A DNA stretch of 64,000 nucleotides, from positions 2,572,001-2,636,000 of the forward strand of contig NZ_CP045422.1 of assembly GCF_014926585.1 (NCBI RefSeq), in the 5' to 3' direction. The stretch is from Devosia beringensis. GTDB lineage: Bacteria > Pseudomonadota > Alphaproteobacteria > Rhizobiales > Devosiaceae. Below, one piece after another: positions 7,867 through 16,713 of the stretch (its first letter is position 1; each line of letters starts with the position of its first letter). The position numbers and the translations under genes were made by a program. The notes beneath the pieces were generated by a model. That model saw only the letters and a list, made by a program, of their open reading frames with translations, did no database searches and was not told the origin of the DNA.

Positions 7867-8643
7867 TCAGCCCTCGCGATAGATATCGAAGGGGCCGAAG
7901 GCCTGGGTGGTGGCCATGACCTGGAGGCGGTTGACGTTGACATGGGCCGGGAGCGTGGTGCTCCAGAAGATGGTTTCGGCAATGTCCTCGGCATTCATCG
8001 CCTTGGTGCCGGCATAGGGCTTGGCCGCCTTGTCCCCGTCGCCCTTGAAGCGGACCAGCGAGAATTCAGTTTCGGTCAGGCCCGGCTCGATATTGGTGAC
8101 GCGGACATTCTTGCCCTGTACGTCCGAGCGCAGGTTGAGGGCGAACTGCTTCACGAAGGCCTTGGTGGCGCCGTAGACCGAGCCGCCCGGATAGGGATAG
8201 TCGCCGGCTACCGAACCGAGGGTGACGATGTGGCCGCCGCCGCGGGCGATCAGGCCGGGCAGCAAGGCGCGCACGGTATAGGTGAGGCCCGTGATATTGG
8301 TTGATATCATGGTCTCCCAGTCGGTGATGTCGGTTTCGGCGGCCGGCTGCAGGCCCAGCGCCAGGCCGGCATTGGCGAGCACGATATTTATGCCGGCAAA
8401 GGGGGCGGGCAGGTCGGCAATGGCTGTGTCGATGGCAGCCCGGTCCTGCACGTCGAGCGCGATGATGTGGCAGTTCTCGGGACCCAGATCGATCTGCAGA
8501 TCGACCAGGCGATTCCAGCGGCGGCCGGTGGCGATGACCTTGCCGCCAGCGGCGACATAGCGGCGCGCGGCCGCCTCGCCAAAGCCGGAGGTGGCGCCGG
8601 TGATGAAGGTGACGAAGCGGCTGGGATCAAGCAGCTGATACAT
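7867..8643 (-). CDS. Short-chain dehydrogenase of the YdfG (3-hydroxy acid / serine dehydrogenase) type
   Basis: 258 residues of the classical SDR family. It has the cofactor loop TGATSGFG near residue 16, NAG of the central sheet, the catalytic Ser in LGSVAG and YGATK with the Tyr-x3-Lys pair. PGLTETEFSLVRFKGD resembles NADP-dependent YdfG, which oxidises L-serine, L-allo-threonine and 3-hydroxy acids. The start at 8643 (AGGA upstream) removes 11 poorly conserved residues of the longest open frame. It is the first gene of a two-gene unit with the EEP protein; the 270 bases upstream contain no other gene. Confidence 0.82.
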   Translation of the reverse strand: MYQLLDPSRFVTFITGATSGFGEAAARRYVAAGGKVIATGRRWNRLVDLQIDLGPENCHIIALDVQDRAAIDTAIADLPAPFAGINIVLANAGLALGLQPAAETDITDWETMISTNITGLTYTVRALLPGLIARGGGHIVTLGSVAGDYPYPGGSVYGATKAFVKQFALNLRSDVQGKNVRVTNIEPGLTETEFSLVRFKGDGDKAAKPYAGTKAMNAEDIAETIFWSTTLPAHVNVNRLQVMATTQAFGPFDIYREG

Positions 8644-8914
8644 GGCAAGGTCCTGGAGAAAACGGCAGAACCGCAAGGTGGACCGGCAAGGCCGGGGCCG
8701 TCAACCGGGCGCTGCCCGGCTATCCACCCGCAAAGCCAGATCACATTTTTCCCCAAGCGGCCTCAGCGCTTGTGCGATGGCAGGGGCTCGCGGTAAACTA
8801 TTGCCCGATCGCTAGAAGAGGCGGGCGGTCTGTTTGGTGTGCGCGCAGCTTGCTTAACACAAAGTTGTCGCCCGATATGGCAATGTCGGCTTCTGCCGCA
8901 CTGGTTGAAGCGTA

Positions 8915-10846
8915 ATGGGCGGGATTGGTTCACTGCATAAAGCGCGACATGTATTGAGTTTTTGCGCCCTGTGCGTGGCGGCCGCCGGTCTGGGCATGGC
9001 CACCGCACCTGTTGCCGCATTTGAGATCTTTGGTTTGAAACTGTTTGAAGACCCCGACGCGGTGGATGCGGCGGCGGTGATTGCCGATCCGCAGCCCTAT
9101 GGCGTGACCGTGGCGGTCAATGGCGCGGGCGATCTCGAAAGCGTGGTACGCACTGCCTCGGCGCTGGTGGCCGATGAAGCCGAACCGGCCTCGGGCGCGG
9201 CGGGCTTGCTGGCCAAGGCACGCGGCGACTACAAGCGCATTGTCGCGGCGCTTTATGGCGAAGGCTACTATGGTGGCGTGGTCAGCATTCGTGTCGGCGG
9301 CCAGGAAGCGGCGCGCTTGGCGCCGGATGTGGAACTGCCCGATCCGGTCGATGTGGTGCTCAGCGTCGATCCCGGTCCGCTGTTCAGCTTCAATAGCGTC
9401 AACATCATCAACCAGGCGCCCGAGACCAGCGATCCGTTCGACTATGTCGAGCCGCCTGCCAGCCGGGGCTTTGGTGCCGGCGAAACCGCCCGCTCTGGCG
9501 TCATCACCAGAGCAGAGGCCTTGGCGCTCGAAGCCTGGCGGCAGCAGGGTTTTGCCAAGGCGGTGATCGCCAGCCGCGACGTGGTGGCCGACCATGCCAG
9601 CTCGACGGTGGACGTCACCATCACGGTCAATCCGGGCCGCCAGGCTTCGTTTGGCGCGGTCAGCGTCAGTGGTACCGAGCGCATGGACCCTGACTTTGTG
9701 CAAAGGCAGGCCGGGCTGACCGGCGAGGCGTTCGATCCCGATGAAGTGGAACGGGCGCAAAAGCGGCTGGACCGGCTCGAAGTGTTCCGCTCGGCGCGGC
9801 TGGAAGCGGCCGAATCGATCGGCAGCGACGGCCTGCTACCCTATAATCTGATCGTGCAGGAACTGCCCGGCGCGCGGTTTGGCGTGGGCGCCAATTATTC
9901 AAGCATTGACGGGCTGGGGCTGGAGGCCTTCCACCTGTGGCGCAACCTGTTCGGCCAGGCCGAGCGGCTGCGGCTGGATGCGCGGATAGCCAGCATTGCC
10001 TATCCGGTGGATACGGCGCAGTTCGACTATTTCTTCGGCGGCACCTTCACCAAGCCGGGCATGTTCACGCCCGATACCGACCTGGTGGCGGTGCTGTCGG
10101 CCGAGCGGACGGTCTATCCCACCTATACGGAAACCTCGGCAGAGGGCCGGCTGGGGCTGACGCATTTCTATACCGACGAGATCACCATCGAGGGCGGCGT
10201 GAGCCTCGAGCGGAGCCGGTTCGACGACGCCTTCGGCACGCGCGACTTCACCACGGCCGGGCTCTATGGCGCGGCGACGCTGGATTTCCGCGATGACAAG
10301 GTGGACGCCACCAGCGGCTGGTATGCGCAGGCGCGGGTCGAGCCATTCTACGAATTCCAGTTTGCCAATCCGGGCGGCAAGATCGAGGTCGAGGGCCGCA
10401 CCTATTTCGGCTTTGGCGAAAGCGATCCCTTCGTGCTGGCCGGCCGCATCAAGGCCGGCGCCGTGGTCGGGCCGGCGCTGGCGGAAATCTCGCCGGACAA
10501 GCTGTTCTTTGCCGGCGGCGGCGGCTCGGTGCGCGGCTATGGTTTCAAGTCGATCGGCGTCAATGACGGCAGCGGCGTGGTCACCGGTGGTCGCTATGTG
10601 CTGGAAGGTTCGCTCGAAGCGCGGGTCAAGGTGACCGATACCATTGGCGTCGTCGGCTTCGTCGATGGGGGCTATGTCGCCGCCGACGTGTTCCCGGGCC
10701 TTGAGGACCTGCGCATTGGCGCGGGCGCCGGCCTGCGCTACTATACCGGGCTGGGGCCCTTGCGGCTCGACGTGGCCATTCCTCTCAACAAGAAGCCGGG
10801 CGACGCCAATTATGCCGTCTATGTCGGCATCGGGCAGGCCTTCTGA
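8915..10846 (+). CDS. tamA: TamA, outer-membrane Omp85-family translocation/assembly protein
   Basis: 643 residues. A signal peptide (hydrophobic stretch ~15-35, cleavage near VAA-FEI) is followed by about three POTRA domains (~40-300), for example around GYYGGVVSI and TERMDPDFVQRQAGLTGE. A C-terminal beta-barrel ends in Phe (GQAF), as required for BAM recognition. It contains the barrel lid region FFAGGGGSVRGY, typical of Omp85 proteins (RGY/VRGF motif). TamA in the outer membrane works with inner-membrane TamB to insert outer-membrane proteins or move phospholipids. The tamB gene follows with a TGATG stop/start overlap. Confidence 0.92.
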   Translation: MGGIGSLHKARHVLSFCALCVAAAGLGMATAPVAAFEIFGLKLFEDPDAVDAAAVIADPQPYGVTVAVNGAGDLESVVRTASALVADEAEPASGAAGLLAKARGDYKRIVAALYGEGYYGGVVSIRVGGQEAARLAPDVELPDPVDVVLSVDPGPLFSFNSVNIINQAPETSDPFDYVEPPASRGFGAGETARSGVITRAEALALEAWRQQGFAKAVIASRDVVADHASSTVDVTITVNPGRQASFGAVSVSGTERMDPDFVQRQAGLTGEAFDPDEVERAQKRLDRLEVFRSARLEAAESIGSDGLLPYNLIVQELPGARFGVGANYSSIDGLGLEAFHLWRNLFGQAERLRLDARIASIAYPVDTAQFDYFFGGTFTKPGMFTPDTDLVAVLSAERTVYPTYTETSAEGRLGLTHFYTDEITIEGGVSLERSRFDDAFGTRDFTTAGLYGAATLDFRDDKVDATSGWYAQARVEPFYEFQFANPGGKIEVEGRTYFGFGESDPFVLAGRIKAGAVVGPALAEISPDKLFFAGGGGSVRGYGFKSIGVNDGSGVVTGGRYVLEGSLEARVKVTDTIGVVGFVDGGYVAADVFPGLEDLRIGAGAGLRYYTGLGPLRLDVAIPLNKKPGDANYAVYVGIGQAF

Positions 10847-13800
10847 TGCGGCGTTTCTGGATCATACTGCTGCTGCTGGCCGGTTTTGGCGTGCCGGCCA
10901 CCCTGGTGGCGCAGGACGTTCTCTCCATGAGCGAGGACGAGCAAAAGGGCTGGCTGACCAGCTTCGTGCAGGACCGGCTGTCGACGCCGGAGCGGCAGAT
11001 CCGGCTGTCCAATATCGACGGGGCGCTCGGCTCGAATGTCTCGGTGCGCGAGATCACCATTTCGGACGCCGAGGGCGTCTGGCTGCGGGTCAACAATGCC
11101 CAGTTGAACTGGAACCAGGGCGCGCTGCTCCTGGGTCGGCTCGAGGTGCGGTCGCTGACGGCCGAGAGCATCGACTATGTCCGCAATGCGGTACCCAATG
11201 ACCAGCTCGACCTGCCGCCGGCGGAGGCGGGCAGCTTTGCGATCCCCGAATTTCCCGTGGCCATCGTGCTGCAGGAACTCAATGTTCCCAGGGTCACCTT
11301 CGGCGAAACTGTTTTCGGGCTGGGCTCGGAAGTCTCGCTGGCCGGCGCCTTTACGCTCGACAGCGGCAATCTCGATACCAACCTGGATATTGTCCGGCTG
11401 GACGGGCCGGGCGGCACGCTCGATCTCGACTTGGCCTATAAGGGTGGGGAGAACAGCATCGACATGCGTCTGGCGCTGGTGGAGCCTGCCGACGGGGTAA
11501 TTGCCAACCTGCTCAATATCGAGGGAAAACCGGCAGTGAGCCTGACTCTGGCGGGCGCCGGGCCGGTGGCGGACCTGCAGACGACACTGGAATTGCAGGC
11601 CAATGGCCAGGTGGCGCTGAGCGGCGCGACCACGGTGCGGCAGACCGAGGCGGGCTTTGCCGTGGATGCGGACCTGCGCGGGCCGCTATCGACGCTGCTG
11701 GCGGAGGTCTATCGGCCGTTCTTTGGCACCGAGACGGCGCTGAGCGCCCAGGCCCTGCTGCGCAATGGTGGCGGGGTGTCGATCAGCGGGCTCAGCCTCA
11801 GCGGCGGGCAGCTCCAGCTCGAGGCCGCGGCCGAAACGACCAGTGACAATTTCCTGCGCGAGCTGACGCTGAACGCCGTGGTTAGCGATCCGGCCGGTGG
11901 CGCGGTGACGCTGCCGGTGGCGGGCGCGGCGACGCAGGTGGATTCGGCGCAGCTGAGCGTGGACTATGGCGGGGCAGCAGACAGCGCTGCGGCGCAGGAC
12001 TGGCGCGCCAATCTCAACATCACCGACTTTGCCCAGCCGGGCCTGGGCGCAGAGGCGGTGGCGCTGGCGGTGAACGGGGTGGCCTCGGCACTGGACGATC
12101 CGGCGGCGCGCATGGTGACCTTCAATGGCGATGGCACGCTGAGCGGGATTACCGCCGATGAGGCGACCGAAGCGGCGCTGGGCGACGAGATCGGCATCGG
12201 CCTCGCCGGTGTCTACAAGGCGGGGCAACCGATAGAGCTGGCGCAGTTGCGCGTGGTCGGCGCGGCGCTGACGGCGGCGCTGTCTGGGCAGCTCGATGGC
12301 TTTGATTTCAGCGGCGATATCGGGCTGGAAACCACCAGCATTGCGCCGTTTTCCGGGCTGGCCGGACGCACACTGTCGGGCGGCATGACGCTGGCGGCCA
12401 AGGGAACGGTCAAACCGCTGACGGGCGGGTTCGACCTGACGCTGGACGGCACCGGGCGCGACATGACCATTGATGACGAGATTGCCGATGGCTTGCTGGC
12501 AGGTGAAGTGACCCTGTCGGGCCGGGTGGCGCGCAACACCGCCGGGCTGACGGCCGAGCAGTTCCGCATTGCCAATGACCAGGTGCAGTTGCTTGCCGAC
12601 GGCACCTATTCGAGCACGCTGGCAGACTTTGCCTTCAACCTCGACCTTGTCGACCTGGCGCTGCTGTCACCACAGGCCAGTGGTCCGCTCAAAGTGGTGG
12701 GCACGGCCAAGGGCGCCGATAGCGTGATTGCGCTCAAGCTCGATGCCAGCGTGCCGAGTGGCCAGTTGGCCGGGCGCGCCTTGCGCGATGGGGCGCTGCG
12801 CTTTGCCGGGCAATATGCCACCGATACGCTGACCGGCACGATCAGCGGCGGCGGCGCGCTGGACGGCTTTGCCACCACGCTGGGGGCCGATCTCAACGTG
12901 ACGCCGGCCATGCAGGCGCTGGACAATATCGATTTTCAGGCCGCGGGCACGCGGATCAGCGGCGGGCTGACGCGGACGGTGGTGACCGGGCTGGTCGATG
13001 GCGGGCTCAGCGTCGTCTCGCCGGATGTGTCGGTGGCGGCGGCGCTGGCGTTGCTGGACGCCTCGGGCGCAGTCAATGCCGAGATCACGCTAGCGCCGGA
13101 TGGCGCCGAACAGAGCGCCAGCGTTCGCGGCGACGTGCAGGCGCTGGCCGTCAACGACATCCGTGTGGGTGCCGCCGATATCAACGCCGACATAGCCGAT
13201 CTGTTTGGTGTGCCGCAGGTGAATGGCGCGATCAATGCCAGCGCGGTTTCGGCCGCCGGCGTCGATATCGACACGCTGAATGCGCGGGCCACACAAGCGG
13301 GCGAAACCACGAGCTTTGACGCCCAGGCCGCGCTGGCGACAGGTACAGATGTCGACCTGGCGGGCTCATTGACGCCGATCGAGGCCGGCTATCGGCTGGC
13401 GCTGGACCGGGCGGAACTGGCGCAGGGCGACCTCACGGCGCGGCTGGCGCAGCCGACCGTGCTGGAAGTGGCCGGCGCGGATGTACGACTCGATGCCGTC
13501 CGCTTCGATGTCGGCTCCGGCTCGATCACCGCCAGCGGTTCGGCTGGCGAGACGATCGACATCGTGCTCGACATCGCTGCCCTGCCGCTCTCAATTGCCA
13601 ATGCCGTAGCCCCCGATCTGGGACTGGCCGGCACCGTCAACGGGCAGGCGCGGGTCAGCGGGTCGAGCAGTGATCCGCAGGTGAGTTTTACCGCGCAGGC
13701 CGAGGGCATCAACGCGACGGCAATTGCCGAGTATGGCATTGCCCCGCTCAGCCTGAGCACGCAAGGCAACTTTGCCAATGGTATGGTGACGCTGGCGTCG

Positions 13801-15174
13801 CTGAGCGCCAATGGCGCGGGCGGCCTCACGCTGAGCGGCTCCGGTACCGTGCCACTGAGCGGCAGTGGCCTGGCCGTCAATGTGCAGGGCTCGGCGCCAC
13901 TGGCGCTAGCCAATCGTTTCGTGGCCGAGCGCGGCGGCCAGCTGGCCGGCGTGGTGACGCTGGATGCCCAGGTCAGCGGCAGCCTCAGCGCACCGCGGTT
14001 TGGCGGGCGCGTGGCTACCAGCGGGGCGAGCTATGTCGATCCGGAGCTGAACCTGCGACTGGAGGCCATTACCGGCACGGCCAGCCTGAATGGCGAGCGC
14101 CTGGTCATCGACAGCCTGTCGTCGAGCCTGGCCACCGGCGGGTCGGTCTCGGCCTCGGGCTCGGTGGGCCTGTCTGGTGGCTTCCCGGCCGATATACGGG
14201 TCGCCCTCAACTCGGCGCGCTATGCCGATGGCAATCTCTTTGTCGCGACCGCCTCGGGCAATCTGGCGCTGACCGGCAATCTCACCGGCTCGCCGCTGCT
14301 GAGCGGCGATGTGCTGGTGGAAGAGGCCAATATCACGGTGCCGGAAAATCTGGGCGGCGGCGCCGCGCTGATCGAGGTCGACCATGTCAATATTCCGCCA
14401 GCGGTCGAGCAGACGCTGGTCCGCGCCAGGATCGACGACCGCAGCGGCGCGCCGATTCCGCAGTCGCGCCCTTCGGGCGTGCTGCTCGACATTAATGTCA
14501 ACGCACCCAACCAGATCTTCATCCGCGGCCGCGGGCTCGATGCGGAAGTGGACGGCTCGGTGCGCATTACCGGGCCGATTGGCGACATCCAGCCCGTGGG
14601 AGCTTTCGAGCTGACGCGCGGCCGGCTGGCAATTCTGGGACAGCGGGTGACGTTCGAGAGCGGCACCGTGACGCTGGTGGGCGATCTCGATCCGGTGCTG
14701 AACCTGGTGGCGCGCACCGAGGGCGAGGATATCACGGTGTTCGTGACAGTCTCGGGCCGGGCCTCCGACATCGATGTGAGCTTCAGTTCGACCCCGCAGT
14801 TGCCGCAGGACGAAGTCTTGAGCCGGTTGATCTTCAACCGTTCGATCAGCCAACTGTCGCCGCTGCAGCTGGCCAAGCTGGCTGCCGCCGCAGCCGAACT
14901 GGTCGGCGGCGGCGGTGGCAACGGGCTGGTGGACAATCTGCGCGGCGCTGCCGGGCTGGACGATCTCGATATCGTCACCGACAGCTCGGGCAATGTGGCG
15001 GTGCAGGCGGGCGCCTATCTGCAGGATAATGTCTATCTGGGCGTGCAGGCCGGCGCCGGCGGACAGAGCAAGGTGACGATCAACCTTGATGTCACCAATG
15101 ACCTCAAGGTCACCGGTTCGGCCGGGCAGGATGGTGAATCCAGCCTGGGCGTCTATTACGAACAGGACTATTGA
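10846..15174 (+). CDS. tamB: TamB, inner-membrane-anchored translocation/assembly module subunit
   Basis: 1442 residues, within the family range. One N-terminal hydrophobic anchor (about residues 4-22) is followed by a very long, beta-strand-rich periplasmic region made of repeated Gly/Ser/Asp/Thr-rich strands (AsmA/VPS13-like groove). The C-terminal DUF490 domain (about 1090-1442) has LDINVNAPNQIFIRGRG, GAFELTRGRL and QLPQDEVLSRLIFNRS. It spans the periplasm to TamA and is thought to carry outer-membrane proteins or lipids. Translation is coupled to tamA (TGATG). Confidence 0.93.
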   Translation: MRRFWIILLLLAGFGVPATLVAQDVLSMSEDEQKGWLTSFVQDRLSTPERQIRLSNIDGALGSNVSVREITISDAEGVWLRVNNAQLNWNQGALLLGRLEVRSLTAESIDYVRNAVPNDQLDLPPAEAGSFAIPEFPVAIVLQELNVPRVTFGETVFGLGSEVSLAGAFTLDSGNLDTNLDIVRLDGPGGTLDLDLAYKGGENSIDMRLALVEPADGVIANLLNIEGKPAVSLTLAGAGPVADLQTTLELQANGQVALSGATTVRQTEAGFAVDADLRGPLSTLLAEVYRPFFGTETALSAQALLRNGGGVSISGLSLSGGQLQLEAAAETTSDNFLRELTLNAVVSDPAGGAVTLPVAGAATQVDSAQLSVDYGGAADSAAAQDWRANLNITDFAQPGLGAEAVALAVNGVASALDDPAARMVTFNGDGTLSGITADEATEAALGDEIGIGLAGVYKAGQPIELAQLRVVGAALTAALSGQLDGFDFSGDIGLETTSIAPFSGLAGRTLSGGMTLAAKGTVKPLTGGFDLTLDGTGRDMTIDDEIADGLLAGEVTLSGRVARNTAGLTAEQFRIANDQVQLLADGTYSSTLADFAFNLDLVDLALLSPQASGPLKVVGTAKGADSVIALKLDASVPSGQLAGRALRDGALRFAGQYATDTLTGTISGGGALDGFATTLGADLNVTPAMQALDNIDFQAAGTRISGGLTRTVVTGLVDGGLSVVSPDVSVAAALALLDASGAVNAEITLAPDGAEQSASVRGDVQALAVNDIRVGAADINADIADLFGVPQVNGAINASAVSAAGVDIDTLNARATQAGETTSFDAQAALATGTDVDLAGSLTPIEAGYRLALDRAELAQGDLTARLAQPTVLEVAGADVRLDAVRFDVGSGSITASGSAGETIDIVLDIAALPLSIANAVAPDLGLAGTVNGQARVSGSSSDPQVSFTAQAEGINATAIAEYGIAPLSLSTQGNFANGMVTLASLSANGAGGLTLSGSGTVPLSGSGLAVNVQGSAPLALANRFVAERGGQLAGVVTLDAQVSGSLSAPRFGGRVATSGASYVDPELNLRLEAITGTASLNGERLVIDSLSSSLATGGSVSASGSVGLSGGFPADIRVALNSARYADGNLFVATASGNLALTGNLTGSPLLSGDVLVEEANITVPENLGGGAALIEVDHVNIPPAVEQTLVRARIDDRSGAPIPQSRPSGVLLDINVNAPNQIFIRGRGLDAEVDGSVRITGPIGDIQPVGAFELTRGRLAILGQRVTFESGTVTLVGDLDPVLNLVARTEGEDITVFVTVSGRASDIDVSFSSTPQLPQDEVLSRLIFNRSISQLSPLQLAKLAAAAAELVGGGGGNGLVDNLRGAAGLDDLDIVTDSSGNVAVQAGAYLQDNVYLGVQAGAGGQSKVTINLDVTNDLKVTGSAGQDGESSLGVYYEQDY

Positions 15175-15186
15175 GGGCAGCAGCCC

Positions 15187-15885
15187 TCAATCGGTGACGG
15201 CGGCCAGGATCGGGCCCCCCTGACGCTGCTGGATCAGGATGGCAGTGTGCAGGCCCGATGGCGGCGCCGATAGCGCCAGGCGCATGGCCGCGCCGGTCCA
15301 GCTGCCCAGATGTTGGAGATCGTGCACGACATGGGTGTGGGCCAGCGTGCGATTGGCATTTTCGCCGCGGCCGACCGGGACCTCCACCCTGTGCGGGTCG
15401 TAGCTGACGCGCCAGATATCGGCGCCAGCTGCCGGGGCGACGCCAGCGCCGATCTCCAAGCCATCGCTGACGAGATCAATGGAGGGGCCCGCCAACGGGC
15501 TGGCCTGGGCGATCAGGGCATCGACCTCGGCGAGGCGATTGCCAACGGCGGTGGTTGCGCCATTGACCACCATTTGCGGCGTATAGGGGCCGAACTGGTC
15601 GAGGGCAGGCTCATAGACCACCTGGCGATCGGTGAATTCGGGCTTGCCGAAGGTGTCCTTCCAGCCCAGCCGGTCCCAATAGGTGACGGCAAAGCTGAGG
15701 ACGAGCAGGTCGGACCGCTCGCTGAGGGCGATCAGATTGGCATTGGCGGGTGGGCAGGAGGAGCAGCCCTGGCTGGTGAAGAGCTCAACCACGACGGCGG
15801 GGTGCGACTGGGCAAAGGCCGGGATGGCGCTGCACAGGGCGAGCAGCAGGCCAAAGCTGGCGCGGCGGACGGGATGAGACGACAT
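15187..15885 (-). CDS. DUF1223 thioredoxin-fold periplasmic protein
   Basis: 232 residues with a signal peptide (SFGLLLALCSAIPAFA, cleaved near residue 25). A thioredoxin-like domain with the redox pair CSSC in TSQGCSSCPPAN (~40-50) follows, then YTPQMVVNG, the cis-Pro-containing loop. This pattern is DUF1223, secreted thioredoxin-fold proteins common in rhizobia and of unknown substrate. A role in periplasmic disulfide or redox chemistry is inferred from the fold. It converges on tamB with 12 bases between stops. Confidence 0.85.
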   Translation of the reverse strand: MSSHPVRRASFGLLLALCSAIPAFAQSHPAVVVELFTSQGCSSCPPANANLIALSERSDLLVLSFAVTYWDRLGWKDTFGKPEFTDRQVVYEPALDQFGPYTPQMVVNGATTAVGNRLAEVDALIAQASPLAGPSIDLVSDGLEIGAGVAPAAGADIWRVSYDPHRVEVPVGRGENANRTLAHTHVVHDLQHLGSWTGAAMRLALSAPPSGLHTAILIQQRQGGPILAAVTD

Positions 15886-16032
15886 GACACGGGTCCCTTC
15901 GAAAGGCAGATTGCAAAGACTCGTTCGTTGGCCGGCAGGAAAAGGTTACGCTGCTGAAACGGGCCTGGAGGCGATGACAGGCACAGCGAGACGGGTACAA
16001 CGCCGGCGGTATCCAGCCGGCAGGGGGAAAGC

Positions 16033-16635
16033 ATGAGCTTCTGGGATGAGCGCTACGACCGGGCCGACTACGTGTTCGGGGAAGGCCCCAATGCCTTTCT
16101 GGCGGCCAATGCCGGGCGCCTCCAGGGCTATCGAACGGCGCTGGCCGTGGCCGATGGCGAGGGGCGCAATGGCGTGTTCCTGGCCGAGCAGGGGCTTGAC
16201 GTGCTCTCCATCGATGCCTCGCCGGTGGGGCTGATCAAGGCCAATGAGCTGGCCCGAAAGCGGGGCGTTCGCCTGACCACCCATTGCCTCGACATTGCCG
16301 GTTATGACTGGCCGGTGGCGCAGTTCGACGTGGTGGCGGCTATCTTCATCCAGTTCGCCGCGCCGGCGCTGCGCGCGGCCATGTTTGCCGGCATGGTGCA
16401 GACGCTGACCCCGGGCGGCTTGCTGCTGCTGCAGGGCTATCGTCCCGAGCAGCTGGCGCATGGCACCGGCGGGCCGTCGCAGGTCGAGAACATGTATACC
16501 GAGGCGCTGCTGCGGGAGCAGTTTGCCGGGCTCCAGATCATCAGCCTTGAAAGCTATGACACCGAGCTGACCGAGGGGACTGCCCATGCGGGGCTGTCGG
16601 CGGTGATCGACCTGGTGGCGCGCAAGCCGGACTGA
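16033..16635 (+). CDS. Class I SAM-dependent methyltransferase (TehB-like)
   Basis: 200 residues. The N-terminus FWDERY and the modified SAM-binding motif I (VADGEGRNGVFLAEQG, residues ~38-53), followed by the acidic end of strand 2 (LSIDAS), match the small TehB/UbiE-like methyltransferases often annotated as tellurite-resistance-like. The substrate cannot be told. It stands alone between two oppositely oriented genes; an A/G-rich stretch (AGGGGGAAAGC) precedes the ATG. Confidence 0.8.
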   Translation: MSFWDERYDRADYVFGEGPNAFLAANAGRLQGYRTALAVADGEGRNGVFLAEQGLDVLSIDASPVGLIKANELARKRGVRLTTHCLDIAGYDWPVAQFDVVAAIFIQFAAPALRAAMFAGMVQTLTPGGLLLLQGYRPEQLAHGTGGPSQVENMYTEALLREQFAGLQIISLESYDTELTEGTAHAGLSAVIDLVARKPD

Positions 16636-16672
16636 CGAACTCCGGTCTCGGGTTACCTGAAACCTCTACCAA

Positions 16673-16694
16673 CCTCCCCCTCGAAGGGGGGAGG
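16673..16694. repeat. GC-rich palindromic intergenic element
   Basis: CCTCCCCC and its near-complement GGGGGGAGG flank TCGA, between the convergent methyltransferase and peptide-binding-protein genes. It resembles in composition the palindromes at 41604 and 41726 and could be a dispersed REP-like element. No T-run follows on either strand. Confidence 0.5.
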
Positions 16695-16713
16695 CGCCTC
16701 TTGAGGGGCGCGG